From Deltaproteobacteria bacterium (lineage in GTDB: Bacteria; Myxococcota_A; UBA9160; UBA6930), in NCBI GenBank assembly GCA_029261795.1, contig JAJDAP010000026.1, positions 62,001 through 126,000 of the forward strand: a stretch of 64,000 bases of DNA, read 5' to 3'. The notes under the pieces are model-generated. The model made no database searches. It was not told the origin of the DNA and was given only the letters and a program-made list of their open reading frames with translations. Position 1 is the stretch's first letter; each line of letters begins with the position of its first letter. Positions 37,378 to 46,930 of this stretch are shown here, one piece after another. A program made the translations under genes and the position numbers.

Positions 37378-38478
37378 TCAGCGGCCCAGCACTTCCGCCA
37401 GTGCTTCGGCGACACGGTCCGGAGCGTCTTCGGCCATTTCCGGATACATCGGAAGCGCCAACACTTCGGCCGCTGCGCGTTCGGCCTCGGGGAAGGCGCC
37501 GGGGCCATGCCCGAGATCGGCGAACACGGGCTGCAGGTGCAGGGCCCGGGGATAGACGATGGCCGAGCCGATTCCGCGCTCGCGGAGCGCCGCTTGCACC
37601 CGATCGCGCTCCCGCACCCGCACGTTGTAGACGTGATAGACGTGGCGGCGCTCAGCCGCTTCGAGCGGCGCCGAAATCCCTGCCTCGGGGAGCACCTTCG
37701 CATAACGAGCCGCGTGCGCCCGACGCATCTCGGTCCAACGCTCGAGGTGCTGCACCTTCGCGCCGAGGATCGCGCCCTGAAAGCCCTCCATGCGCGCGTT
37801 GTAGGCGAGCATCGAGTGGACGTACTTCTCCTCGGCGCCCCAATCGCGGAGCAACCGGAGCTTCCGCGCCAGGGCGTCATCGGCGGTCGTGATCAGGCCA
37901 CCCTCGCCCATCGCGCCGAGATTCTTGGTGGGATAGAAGCTGAAGCAACCCATCGTGCCGAGCCCGCCGGTTCGCTGCTCCCGATACTCGGCGGCATGAG
38001 CCTGGGCAGAATCCTCGATGATGGGAACGCCGGCGGGATCCGCGACGGCACGCAGCGGCGCCATGTCGGCCGGCTGTCCAAAGAGGTGCACCGGGATGAT
38101 GGCTCGTGTCCTCGGCGTCAGCGCCGCCGCCACCGCTTCCGGGTCGATGCAGTAGGTGGCAGGATCGATATCCGCGAAGACCGGCTTCGCCCCCAGGTAC
38201 CGCACGGCCGACGCCGTTGCGATGAACGTGAAGGGCGGCACGATCACCTCGTCTCCCGGTCCGATATCGAGCGCGGCCATCGCCAGGTGAAGCGCCGCCG
38301 TCCCCGATGAAACACCGATCGCATGCGGTACCCCACACACCTGCGCGAACGCCTCCTCGAACGCGGCCACCTCCGGCCCGAGCGCGAACGCCCCCTGATC
38401 GAGCACGCGTCCAAGCGCGGCCTCGATCTCCGGCCGCAACGCGTCGTTCTGCACCTTCAAGTCGATGAACGGAATCAC
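37378..38478 (-). CDS. DegT/DnrJ/EryC1/StrS-family sugar aminotransferase
   Basis: A 366-residue PLP enzyme that aminates keto-sugar nucleotides in LPS, O-antigen or glycan synthesis. It starts IPFIDLKVQN, has GVSSGTAALHLAMAAL, EDSAQAHAAEY and the PLP lysine in SFYPTKNLGAMGEGG. The convergent acyl-CoA ligase ends 33 bases away. No sugar pathway gene is adjacent, so it looks like a free-standing glycan gene. It is monocistronic by position. Confidence 0.93.
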   Translation of the reverse strand: MIPFIDLKVQNDALRPEIEAALGRVLDQGAFALGPEVAAFEEAFAQVCGVPHAIGVSSGTAALHLAMAALDIGPGDEVIVPPFTFIATASAVRYLGAKPVFADIDPATYCIDPEAVAAALTPRTRAIIPVHLFGQPADMAPLRAVADPAGVPIIEDSAQAHAAEYREQRTGGLGTMGCFSFYPTKNLGAMGEGGLITTADDALARKLRLLRDWGAEEKYVHSMLAYNARMEGFQGAILGAKVQHLERWTEMRRAHAARYAKVLPEAGISAPLEAAERRHVYHVYNVRVRERDRVQAALRERGIGSAIVYPRALHLQPVFADLGHGPGAFPEAERAAAEVLALPMYPEMAEDAPDRVAEALAEVLGR

Positions 38479-38541
38479 GGAGGAGAAAGCTCCACGTCCG
38501 AGCCCGAATCGTCAACTCCCGCGCTCGTGGAGGAGGTGAGT

Positions 38542-38618
38542 TGGTGGCGGTGCCCAGACTTGAACTGGGGACCTACGGCTTATGAAACCGTCGCTCTAAC
38601 CGGCTGAGCTACACCGCC
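38542..38618 (-). tRNA. tRNA-Met (CAT anticodon)
   Basis: A 77-base cloverleaf including an encoded CCA end. The acceptor stem GGCGGTG pairs with CACCGCC; the D-arm is GCTCAGCCGGTTAGAGC; the anticodon stem ACGGT/GCCGT holds loop TTCATAA with anticodon CAT; the T-arm is CCCAGTTCAAGTCTGGG. The G-C first pair and this D-arm fit elongator tRNA-Met rather than initiator. A CAT anticodon could also be tRNA-Ile2, the TilS substrate, so elongator identity is likely but not proven. Confidence 0.93.
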
Positions 38619-38709
38619 AATGCCCGATTCGGATCGGCTCGCGACCCCCATCCGGCGGGCGCGTAGACTAGCGAACGGCCGCGGCGGCGCCGCTGGCTCG
38701 CCCCCTCGG

Positions 38710-39327
38710 CTACTCGCTCGTGAGGTCGAGGTCTGCGGAGAGGTCGCGCTCCTGGCTGGCCGTGGCAGCGGCCTCCAACGCTTCGACTCGGCGGATCAGG
38801 GCCTGGAGTTCGCGATTCGAAGAGCGCTCGACCGGCGCGGCGGCGACGTCGGCTACCGGGCCCGCGTTCACGTGAGCGGCCACGCGCTCGGCGACGTTCG
38901 AGAGGCGCGGAATGATCTGCTCGAGGCTGCCGGTCTGCACGAAGATCGAGCGCGCCTCACCCTCGTCGGTACCGTCGACGCGCAGGCAGCGGAGATCGAG
39001 GCTGGCGCCGTTTCCGAAGCGGGTAAAGGAGCCGAACAGGACCCATTCGCCACCCGCGCTGCGGCCCCGGCTGCGGGCTTCGGCGGCGGCCGTGGTGCCC
39101 GAACCCGCCTCATCGACGCGGATGACGCCGATTCCCGGGTGCTGGCCCAGCCGCGCCGCGAGCATGTCCGCGAGCCCTTCCTGGAGGAAGGCCTGCTGAT
39201 CCATGGCATGGACCACGATGGGAAGCACGGCAATCCGTTGCTGGGCGCTCGCCGCAGCCGGCAGCACGAACGCCACGAGCGTGAGCAGGGCTGCCCGAGC
39301 GAGGCGTTGATGGAGGCGTTGTCGCAT
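38710..39327 (-). CDS. Secreted protein with FlgO/TolB-like fold, function unknown
   Basis: A 205-residue exported protein. The ATG at 39327 opens a clear signal peptide (RLARAALLTLVAFVLPAAASA, cleavage after ASA). The mature part begins QQRIAVLPIVVHAMDQQAFLQEGLADMLAARL, a pattern seen in FlgO, CsgG-like and TolB N-terminal domains where a beta-strand is followed by a helix. The C-terminal 45 residues look like a coiled coil (NRELQALIRRVEALEAAATAS). A strong promoter lies 52 bases upstream. I do not know its function; a periplasmic or outer-membrane accessory role is plausible. Confidence 0.72.
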   Translation of the reverse strand: MRQRLHQRLARAALLTLVAFVLPAAASAQQRIAVLPIVVHAMDQQAFLQEGLADMLAARLGQHPGIGVIRVDEAGSGTTAAAEARSRGRSAGGEWVLFGSFTRFGNGASLDLRCLRVDGTDEGEARSIFVQTGSLEQIIPRLSNVAERVAAHVNAGPVADVAAAPVERSSNRELQALIRRVEALEAAATASQERDLSADLDLTSE

Positions 39328-39378
39328 GGAGCTGGTCCCCGCTGCGGGGCGGAACCCGCGGTCGGTCAAGGTCGGGAT

Positions 39379-39407
39379 CTTATATGGGATGCCAAAGGGA
39401 GGGTCAA
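39379..39407 (-). promoter_or_regulatory. Strong sigma70-type promoter
   Basis: On the minus strand TTGACC (39402-39407), 17 bases, TATAAG (39379-39384). Each box differs from consensus at one position and the spacer is ideal. It points at the secreted FlgO/TolB-like gene, predicted start near 39372, leader about 45 bases. Confidence 0.7.
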
Positions 39408-39548
39408 CCGCGGGCCGGAATTGCCGGCTGGCTACGCCATGAGAGGCGCAGCAAGGCCTGGAAGCGCGCCGACGGCGGAGGACCCGATCCGCCGAACGGC
39501 CCGAGCGCTCCGCCAGGGAGCCTTCGTCTGCCTGCCAGGCCGGCGAAC

Positions 39549-40994
39549 TCAGGGCAAGGTGGGCAGCTGCAGGCCGGCGACCTCTTCGAGGATCCGCACG
39601 ACCTGGCGGCTGTAGCCGAACTCGTTGTCGTACCAGGCATAGAGGATGCAGCGGTCGTCCGTGACGATCGTGGCCTGGGCATCGACGATGCAGGCGTGGC
39701 GGTTCCCGACGAAGTCCGAGGAGACGACCTCCTCCGAGTTGGTGTAGTCGATCTGGTACGAAAGTGGGCTTTCGAGCGAGACGCTTCGCAGGTAGCGATT
39801 GAGTTCCTCGACGCTGCTCCCGCGCAGGAGCTTCAGGTTCAGGATCGCCAGCGAGACGTTCGGCGTGGGCACCCGGATCGCGTTGCCCGTCAGCTTTCCG
39901 GCGAGCTCGGGGATCGCCTTGGCCACCGCACTGGCTGCGCCCGTTTCGGTGACGACCATGTTGAGCGCGGCACTGCGGCCCCGCCGCGATTTCTTGTGAT
40001 AGTTGTCGATCAGGTTCTGGTCGTTGGTGAAGGCATGGCAGGTCTCGACGTGGCCGTGCTCGATTCCGTACTCGTCGTTCAACGCTTTCAGGAGCGGGAC
40101 GATCGCGTTGGTGGTGCAGCTCGCCGCCGAGAGGATGGGCCCTGAATCCCTGATGCCCTGGTGATTGACGCCATAGACGATGTTGGGAATGTCTTCCTTG
40201 CCCGGCGCCGTCAAGATCACCTTGGCGATACCAGGTGCTTTGAGGTGGCGCCCCAACCCCTCTCGATCGCGCCAGACGCCTGTGTTGTCGATCAGGACGG
40301 CGTCGTGGATCCCGTATTGTTGATAGTCGACCTTCTCGGGCGCATCCGAATAGAGCACGCGGATCATGTTGCCGTTGGCGATCAGCGCATTCTCGTCGTG
40401 GTCGAGGGTGATCGAGCCGTGGAACGGACCGTGCACGGAATCTCGCCGGAGCAGATTGGCGCGTTTGGCCAGATCCTCGGCGTGGGAGGTCGGCCGCACC
40501 ACGACGGCGCGCAGCCGGAAGTTGTCGCCGCCGCCCGTCTTGTCGATCAGGATGCGTGCGACCAGGCGCCCGATCCGACCGAAGCCATAGAGAACGACGT
40601 CTTGCGGTTCCGCCCGCAACCGACCGCGCCCGGTCGCCACGGCGGCCAGTTCCTCGGCGACGAAATCGCGTGGGTGGATTCCGTCCTCACGGGCCATGAA
40701 GCGCATCGTCAGGTTCGCCAGATCGATTCGCGCCGGAGCGAGATTGAGTTCGTTCACGGCTCGGAGCACGGGCAGCGTGTCGAGGACCGAGATCTCCGAT
40801 TCCAGGATCTGTCGCGCGGACCGATGCGCCTTGAGGATGGCCACCGGATCCTTGTTGACCAGGTAGTTCCCGAAGAGTTTCACGATCACGCCGTGCTCTC
40901 GGAACAGCCGACCGATCATCGGCACCATCGCCTCAGCGCTCTGCTCCCGGCGTTTCCAGTCTGCCAGATAGCCGTCGACCTTCTCGTCGCTCAT
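39549..40994 (-). CDS. gap: Glyceraldehyde-3-phosphate dehydrogenase, long form
   Basis: A 481-residue GAPDH, about 145 residues longer than the standard enzyme because of an N-terminal helical extension (residues 1-125). The NAD-binding motif GFGRIGRLVARI starts near 132; the catalytic Cys is in SAASCTTNAIVP, and the catalytic-domain ending WYDNEFGYSRQVVR is standard. Long-form GAPDHs occur in Bacteroidetes, Vibrio and some deltaproteobacteria; their physiological split from the short form is not settled. GGGAGG precedes the ATG. The gene appears monocistronic. Confidence 0.93.
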   Translation of the reverse strand: MSDEKVDGYLADWKRREQSAEAMVPMIGRLFREHGVIVKLFGNYLVNKDPVAILKAHRSARQILESEISVLDTLPVLRAVNELNLAPARIDLANLTMRFMAREDGIHPRDFVAEELAAVATGRGRLRAEPQDVVLYGFGRIGRLVARILIDKTGGGDNFRLRAVVVRPTSHAEDLAKRANLLRRDSVHGPFHGSITLDHDENALIANGNMIRVLYSDAPEKVDYQQYGIHDAVLIDNTGVWRDREGLGRHLKAPGIAKVILTAPGKEDIPNIVYGVNHQGIRDSGPILSAASCTTNAIVPLLKALNDEYGIEHGHVETCHAFTNDQNLIDNYHKKSRRGRSAALNMVVTETGAASAVAKAIPELAGKLTGNAIRVPTPNVSLAILNLKLLRGSSVEELNRYLRSVSLESPLSYQIDYTNSEEVVSSDFVGNRHACIVDAQATIVTDDRCILYAWYDNEFGYSRQVVRILEEVAGLQLPTLP

Positions 40995-41183
40995 CGCGAT
41001 TCCTCCCTGGAGCCCGGTACGACTGGGAGGTTAGCGATATTGGCCCAGACGCGGAACGAAGTAGGAGGTGGGTGAGCCGGGAGTGTGGCGAGAAGCCTCA
41101 GCTCCTCGCCAGGCGCCGTAGGAGACCCGCGGCACCTCCGACATAACATGCTTCGGCTCGCGCGAGCGGGAACCAGGCCTTCT

Positions 41184-42830
41184 CTAGACCGGAATCCGAA
41201 TCGCGAAGGTGGTGCCCTGCCCTGGCCGGCTGGCGACCTCGATGGTGCCGCCGTGGTCCGTGATGATGCGGTGGCAGATCATCAACCCCAACCCGGTCCC
41301 TTTGTCGGGGCCCTTCGTGGTGAAGAACGGGTCGAAGATGCGTTCGAGGTTTTCCTCGCTGATCCCCGCACCCGTATCCGTGATCTCGAGCCGGGCGAAG
41401 AGGCTACCCCCGGTGTTCTCCGAGACGATCCTCACCGAGACGCGCCCCTCGGGCTCACACGCCTGGATGGCGTTCAACATCATGTTGAGGACGACCTGGT
41501 GGATCTGTTCGCGGGCACCCATCACCTTCGGCGCGCCATCGAGGTGCTCGAGGGAGATGGAGACATCCACCGCCGTCGCCTCGCTCTCGATCAACGTCGC
41601 GACACCTCGAACGACTTCGCCGAGGTCGCACGGGGCAAGCGGCACATCGTCGCGTCCAACCCGCCCGAGATGGCTCATGGTCGCGACCAGGCTGCGGATG
41701 CGCTCGACCTCGGAAGCTGCCAAAGCGAGATATTCGCCCCAGAACTCCTCATCATCCTCGTACCGCTTCTCGAGAGCCAAGCTCAAGAACGTATGGATCG
41801 AAACGAGGGGATTGTTGATCTCGTGGGCGAGACCGGCCGCGAGCGTGCCGAGGGTTCCGAGCCGATCCGCCCGCACGATCTGCAGGCGTGATTGACGAAG
41901 TTCTTCGATGCGGCGAGCGTTCTGGATGGCGATGCCCGCTTGCGCGGCGATGCCTTCGATGAGCACGCGCTTCGAGGCATCGAGGGCCGCACTTCCGCAA
42001 CGGTTATCGACGGCGATGGCGCCTAGCAAGCCTTCTTTTCCGGGCACGGGAACGACGACGATCTGGTCTGCAGCCACTTCCGTCACCCAGATCCGCACGG
42101 GAGTCTCGTAGCTGAGCACGTCTGCGACCTCGAGGCGCTGACTCTCGCCCCGAAGAACGCTTCCGATGAATGCAGGCGCGCCGGCGGCCGCGATCTCATA
42201 CCCGAGGGTCGCCTCGCAGACCGCATCGCCGGCCGGCAGGGAGCGTTCCAGGGTTAGCGTCTGCTCGGCCTCGTCGTAGAGGAAGAGACTTGCCCCGTCG
42301 AAACCGATCTCGTCTGTCAAGGAAGAGAGCAAGAGATCGTTCAATCGATCGGGCGCGTGCTCCTGGGTAATGGTGCGAGCGATCTGGTTGACGGTTCCCA
42401 GTTCGCGCAACAGACCGTCGCGCTCACGCTCCATGGCGAAGTACTCGATGGCGCGACGCAGCGTCACGCGCATCTCGTCAGCATCCCAGGGCTTGGCGAC
42501 GTAGCGGTAGACGCTTCCGTCGTTGATCGCCCGGCCCAATGTCTCCGCATCGCCGTAGGCAGTGAGAAGAATACGGACGGTCTCGGGTGCCATCTCCCGG
42601 GCACGCGCAAGGAACTCGGTCCCGCTCATTCCCGGCATCCGATGATCGGACAGGATCACGGCGACCGGCTCGCTGTTCAGGATCTCGAGCGCGGCCTCTC
42701 CGGACTCGGCCGTGAGAATCTTGAATTCCCGCCGGAACGTGAGTTCGAGCACACGCAGGTTCTCGAGTTCGTCGTCGACGACGAGAATCGGGAAATCGTT
42801 CATCTCGTGGGACAGCCGGTCAGACGCCAT
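41184..42830 (-). CDS. REC-GAF-histidine kinase
   Basis: A 548-residue cytoplasmic signalling protein: receiver domain (about 12-130; DDE, phospho-acceptor Asp in LSDHRMPGMSG, Lys in YVAKPW), GAF domain (about 155-300), and a histidine kinase with phospho-His in GLAHEINNPL, N-box NMMLNAIQA and G-box KGTGLGLMICHRI. No output DNA-binding domain. The ATG at 42830 overlaps the stop of the upstream hybrid kinase by 11 bases; a second ATG at 42803 fits the domain boundary better and cannot be excluded. Coupling to the membrane kinase implies phosphotransfer between them. It is the last gene of the operon from 51.5 kb. Confidence 0.88.
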   Translation of the reverse strand: MASDRLSHEMNDFPILVVDDELENLRVLELTFRREFKILTAESGEAALEILNSEPVAVILSDHRMPGMSGTEFLARAREMAPETVRILLTAYGDAETLGRAINDGSVYRYVAKPWDADEMRVTLRRAIEYFAMERERDGLLRELGTVNQIARTITQEHAPDRLNDLLLSSLTDEIGFDGASLFLYDEAEQTLTLERSLPAGDAVCEATLGYEIAAAGAPAFIGSVLRGESQRLEVADVLSYETPVRIWVTEVAADQIVVVPVPGKEGLLGAIAVDNRCGSAALDASKRVLIEGIAAQAGIAIQNARRIEELRQSRLQIVRADRLGTLGTLAAGLAHEINNPLVSIHTFLSLALEKRYEDDEEFWGEYLALAASEVERIRSLVATMSHLGRVGRDDVPLAPCDLGEVVRGVATLIESEATAVDVSISLEHLDGAPKVMGAREQIHQVVLNMMLNAIQACEPEGRVSVRIVSENTGGSLFARLEITDTGAGISEENLERIFDPFFTTKGPDKGTGLGLMICHRIITDHGGTIEVASRPGQGTTFAIRIPV

Positions 42831-45633
42831 GTGCTGAGCCTGCACTTGTTTCGAGGGCCGGGAACTCGACGAGAACGCGGGTGCCGACGCCCGGTTCGGA
42901 CTCGACGGATATCTCGCCGCCATGCTCGTGGACGATGCGGGCGCACATGGAGAGCCCGAGGCCGGTCCCGTCTCCGGCCTTTTTCGTCGTGAAGAAAGGC
43001 TCGAAAAGCCTTGATTTCACTGAAGAATCCATCCCCGGACCATCGTCTTGGACAAGCACCTGCACGAGACCCCGCTCCTCCGCGGTGGAGACGGTAAGGA
43101 CGCCCCCACCCTTGCCATCGAGCGCTTCGGCCGCGTTCTTGAGCAGGTTCAAGATCACCTGATTCAGGGCGCTGGGGTCACCGAGGACCGGGGACACCGC
43201 TGCGGAGAGTTCCGTCTTCACTTCACAGCCGCTCTCGCGGAGCTTGTAGCGCGTTAGTTGCAGAGTGGATTCGAGGCTGGCGTTCAGATCGACCGGCACC
43301 CGCTCGCCGCGATGGGGCGCCGCGAAGTCGCGGAGATCACCCACCAACTTGGACGTACGATCGAGCCCTTCCGTGACGATCCCCACCAACTCGCCGAGAT
43401 CTCCGGACAACTCGTCGAAGTGGATCTCTGACTTCTTGCGCTCGAGTTCCGCCAGATGGATAGGCAACGACTCCGCGTCCGACCCGTTCAGCCCGCCTAC
43501 CAAAGAGGCAACATCCTGCAGATCCTGGACATAGCTTCGCAACGCCACAAGAGAGTTCCGCGCAAAGTTGAGCGGGTTGTTCACCTCGTGCGCGACACCG
43601 GCCGAAAGCTCGCCAACCGCCGCCAGCCGCTCGGACTGGACGAGCTGCACCTCGGCGTCCTTCAACTCCCTCAACGCCTGCTCGAGTTCGCGATTGCTCT
43701 GCTCGAGCACGTCGTTCTGGTTCGCCACCTCGGCCTGGAGCTGGCGTACGCGCACCAGCGAACGCACGCGCGCCAACAACTCGCGCGGGTGGAAAGGCTT
43801 CGTCACGTAATCGTCCGCGCCCTGCTCGAGCCCCTCGATCTTCATCTCTCGCTCGGCCTTCGACGTAACCAACATCACCGGCACGCCGCGCAGCGCCGGA
43901 TCCTCCTTGATCGCCTGACAAAGTTCCGTGCCCGACATCTCGGGCATCATCACATCGGTAACGACCAACATCGGCAGCCGCTCCCGAACGGCCTCCAGCG
44001 CCTCACGCCCATTCCGACACAAACGCACCACATACTCGCGCCCAATCAGGAACCCAAGCAGCTCCCGCATCTCCGCATTGTCATCCGCAACCACGATCTC
44101 GGGTGTCCCCGCCGGGTGACGCGATTCCAACTGCGCCGCCTCACCTGTTTCACGGTGGCCTTCCCAGCGGCGGACGGAGCGGTCTAGTTCGGCGGATTGG
44201 CCTTCCCTTCCGGCGGCACGCTCGCTGAACGCATCGGAAGCCTCCGTCGCCAATGCTTCGAAAGATCGACGCGCGTCCAGAACCCGGCCGTCGTCAGCTG
44301 ATATGAGCACGCCCTCCTCAACTTGTTGGTCGCATTCTCCGTACGGCAACAACACGTGCATCGTCGAGCCCCGACCCTCGCCCTCACTCTCAGCCCAGAC
44401 GCGCCCACCGTGGAGCTCGACCAACTCAACAACCAAGGAGAGACCGATACCCGTGCCCTCATGACGCCGCGTCGCAGAACCATCTACCTGAGCGAACCGG
44501 TCGAATATCTTGTCGAGCTGGGCAGGCGGGATGCCCACCCCTGTGTCCTGAACGTCGATTTGTACTGATCGCGATTCTTCTCCGGCAGCCGCCGGCCAAA
44601 CGCTAACGACGACCGATCCGTGTTCGGTGAACTTGAGAGCGTTCCCCAGCAGGTTCACAACCACCTTTTCCAGCGCACTGCGATCCGCATAGAGAAGAAC
44701 TTGCTCCGAGGGGCCCAAACAACTGATCGCCACGCCCTTTCGCTCAGCCATCGGCCGGGCGCCTTCGACCACCGAACGAGCTAGCTCGACCGGATCGACA
44801 AGGGAGCGGGATATCTCAAGTTGGCCGGATTCGATCTTCGCTAGATCAAGAAGATCGTTGATCAGCCTCAGCAAGCGCGACCCGTTGGCTTGCATTGTAC
44901 CCAGGATCTGCTCGAATCCTGGTGGGACATAGCCGTAGTAACCACCGCGAATAGCATCCAGTGGTGCGAGCATCAGCGTCAATGGCGTCCGAAGCTCGTG
45001 ATGTAAGTTTGCAGTGAATCGAGATTTAGCTCGATCCAGGTCCTCAAGCTGGCCGCGAGCCTCTTCGATCTCTTGCCTACGCTGAAAGTCGCGAAATCTC
45101 AACCCTTCGAGCATCTTGCAGGCTGCTACGCACTCGATGGCGCCTCCGAGAGGGAACAAGAGGTGGTGAACATCTTGGCTCCAGTCAACACCGACGCCAC
45201 TCAACCAAGGGAGACTGGCGAACACTGCTAGCAGGGCTCCAACGACAAGGGCTCCCTGACGAGCCGAGAGGGGCAACAAGACCGGGAGCCCCGCGAACAT
45301 CAGAACAAGCCCTGGGTAGTATTGCCCGGATACGCCTCCCGTAAGGTAGATCGCGAACAGCAGAAGTAGCCCGGTCGAATACGACGCGATGTATGCAGCT
45401 GCGACCGGGGCTCTTCGAGAGAGACTCAGCCCGGTCGACAACAAGGCGATATTGAGTGCGATTCGCCCCATCAGGAGCGGGCCGAACAGCTCGGGAAATA
45501 CGAACCAATCCGACACCACGAATCCCGTGTTCAGAGCACCCACCACGAGGCTTGCACTCACCACGCTCCGCGGGAGTTCGTTCGCGACTACTTCGGCTCG
45601 GTACTGATCGTAGACATTGGTCGAACGAGACAC
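42820..45633 (-). CDS. Membrane hybrid kinase: 6TM-HK-REC-HK
   Basis: A 937-residue sensor. About six transmembrane helices (residues 20-180), then a first kinase core (phospho-His in HHELRTPL, N-box NLLGNALKF, G-boxes DTGVGIP and GTGIGLSLV), a linker, a receiver (DDN, Asp in VTDVMMPEMSG, Lys in VTKPF), and a second kinase core (His in VAHEVNNPL, NLLKNAAEAL, DDGPGMD, GTGLGLSM). Two full kinase cores in one chain are unusual. The GTG at 45633 is the likely start, ten bases after the FAD-gene stop codon begins; the longer frame overlaps that gene. Base composition changes inside the linker (about 44.1-44.3 kb): upstream half GC-poorer, downstream half typical, suggesting the gene is chimeric. 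Confidence 0.82.
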   Translation of the reverse strand: MSRSTNVYDQYRAEVVANELPRSVVSASLVVGALNTGFVVSDWFVFPELFGPLLMGRIALNIALLSTGLSLSRRAPVAAAYIASYSTGLLLLFAIYLTGGVSGQYYPGLVLMFAGLPVLLPLSARQGALVVGALLAVFASLPWLSGVGVDWSQDVHHLLFPLGGAIECVAACKMLEGLRFRDFQRRQEIEEARGQLEDLDRAKSRFTANLHHELRTPLTLMLAPLDAIRGGYYGYVPPGFEQILGTMQANGSRLLRLINDLLDLAKIESGQLEISRSLVDPVELARSVVEGARPMAERKGVAISCLGPSEQVLLYADRSALEKVVVNLLGNALKFTEHGSVVVSVWPAAAGEESRSVQIDVQDTGVGIPPAQLDKIFDRFAQVDGSATRRHEGTGIGLSLVVELVELHGGRVWAESEGEGRGSTMHVLLPYGECDQQVEEGVLISADDGRVLDARRSFEALATEASDAFSERAAGREGQSAELDRSVRRWEGHRETGEAAQLESRHPAGTPEIVVADDNAEMRELLGFLIGREYVVRLCRNGREALEAVRERLPMLVVTDVMMPEMSGTELCQAIKEDPALRGVPVMLVTSKAEREMKIEGLEQGADDYVTKPFHPRELLARVRSLVRVRQLQAEVANQNDVLEQSNRELEQALRELKDAEVQLVQSERLAAVGELSAGVAHEVNNPLNFARNSLVALRSYVQDLQDVASLVGGLNGSDAESLPIHLAELERKKSEIHFDELSGDLGELVGIVTEGLDRTSKLVGDLRDFAAPHRGERVPVDLNASLESTLQLTRYKLRESGCEVKTELSAAVSPVLGDPSALNQVILNLLKNAAEALDGKGGGVLTVSTAEERGLVQVLVQDDGPGMDSSVKSRLFEPFFTTKKAGDGTGLGLSMCARIVHEHGGEISVESEPGVGTRVLVEFPALETSAGSAHGV

Positions 45634-45640
45634 GCAGGAG

Positions 45641-46930
45641 TCATCGGACTCCCGCCGCTTCTTGCTTAGCGGGACCGATCGCTGCAGACGCCACGACCCG
45701 GCGAGAATGGGCGAGAATCGGCTCAACCGCTCCGAACGCCAGGGCTTCCCCGATCCAGTAGGTCCGACTCCTCCCCTGAAGACCCTCAATGTCTCTGGGG
45801 AGGCTACGCGCGATGGCCTCCCCGGGAAGATGCGGGAAGTACTGGCCCCACCGTTTCCTGAGATGGACTCTGCCCATCGTCGCTCCGATTCGCGCAAGAT
45901 CCTGCCGAATCGTATCGATCGTTTCGCTAACGCCTCGGCCCGGGGAGATCATCGAGTACAAGATCGTCGCGTCGAGTTCCGGCCACGGCCGAGTCGCGAC
46001 CATCAGGTGCCCCCGCTTGGCCGACTCAAGGTTCGCGTCGAAAAAGCATGAACGCGGGGCGAGGCCCTCCACGTCGGCCACACATACAAGGTAGTCCTGA
46101 TAGATAAACGACGACAGAAGCCGCTCTTCTTCCGGCGAGTAGTCGAGAAATCTGAGGGCAGCCGCAGGGGAACACGATACAAAGAGCGCGTCAGCCTCGA
46201 ATCGCCGCACAGAAGTGTTGACGATGACTCCTTGCTCGCCGCGCTCAACGGACCGGACGGCGCAGCTGGTTTCAACAGTTGAGAGTTCAGCGGCAACCGA
46301 TTTCCAGAGAGACTGAAACCCCTGCAAAAAACGCCACCGAGGAGGCCGAGCCCCGATCGCGAACTGAGCCAGCATTCGGACCTTCGAACTATCGAAAAAC
46401 GTCAGTGGATACAGCGCCGCGATCTCATCAAGGTACCCGTAGCCGAAGCTCGTAAAGTAGGGCGCTATGATCGACTCAAGAACTCCAAGATCTCGGGCTC
46501 TGAGCCACTCCGCGAAGCTCATTGCGACGTCATCATTAGCCGCGATGAGGCCCCTTCCATTCTTAGCGATGTGAACTAGCCGTTCGACGTAGTACCGACC
46601 AAGCGCTGATGCAACTTCGCCACGACTGCCCGGCAACCTCTCACCCACCGCCCACATCTCGCCGGTGGCGGGGTTCGCCACCGCAACAGCCGGCATATCC
46701 TGGAGTTCACACTGGAACTCTGCCGCCAACTTCCGGGTTTGTTTGTAGCCAGCATTCATTATGATCGCGCCGAGATCGAATGGGCGGCCAGACACCGTGG
46801 CCGTAAGACATTTCCCCCCGACCGAAGCCTCGGCCTCGATGACGGCTACATCGGCCGCGCCCCGTTCCTCAAGACAGCGTCCCGCAGCAAGACCTGCGGC
46901 CCCGGCGCCAACGACCACAACGTTAGGCAT
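45641..46930 (-). CDS. FAD-dependent oxidoreductase resembling polyenoic fatty acid isomerase
   Basis: A 429-residue flavoprotein of the amine-oxidase fold. The dinucleotide motif GAGAAGLAAGRCLEERG starts at residue 8, followed by VGGKCLT and FDLGAI. Several stretches match the Cutibacterium acnes polyenoic fatty acid isomerase as I remember it: VGGKC, FGYGYLDEIAALY, LDYSPEEERLLSSFIYQDY, and near the C-terminus EGLQGRSRTYWIGEALAFG. That enzyme moves double bonds in linoleate by flavin hydride chemistry without net oxidation. A lipid double-bond isomerase or desaturase-type role is therefore likely but unproven. It overlaps the exporter gene by eight bases. Confidence 0.75.
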   Translation of the reverse strand: MPNVVVVGAGAAGLAAGRCLEERGAADVAVIEAEASVGGKCLTATVSGRPFDLGAIIMNAGYKQTRKLAAEFQCELQDMPAVAVANPATGEMWAVGERLPGSRGEVASALGRYYVERLVHIAKNGRGLIAANDDVAMSFAEWLRARDLGVLESIIAPYFTSFGYGYLDEIAALYPLTFFDSSKVRMLAQFAIGARPPRWRFLQGFQSLWKSVAAELSTVETSCAVRSVERGEQGVIVNTSVRRFEADALFVSCSPAAALRFLDYSPEEERLLSSFIYQDYLVCVADVEGLAPRSCFFDANLESAKRGHLMVATRPWPELDATILYSMISPGRGVSETIDTIRQDLARIGATMGRVHLRKRWGQYFPHLPGEAIARSLPRDIEGLQGRSRTYWIGEALAFGAVEPILAHSRRVVASAAIGPAKQEAAGVR

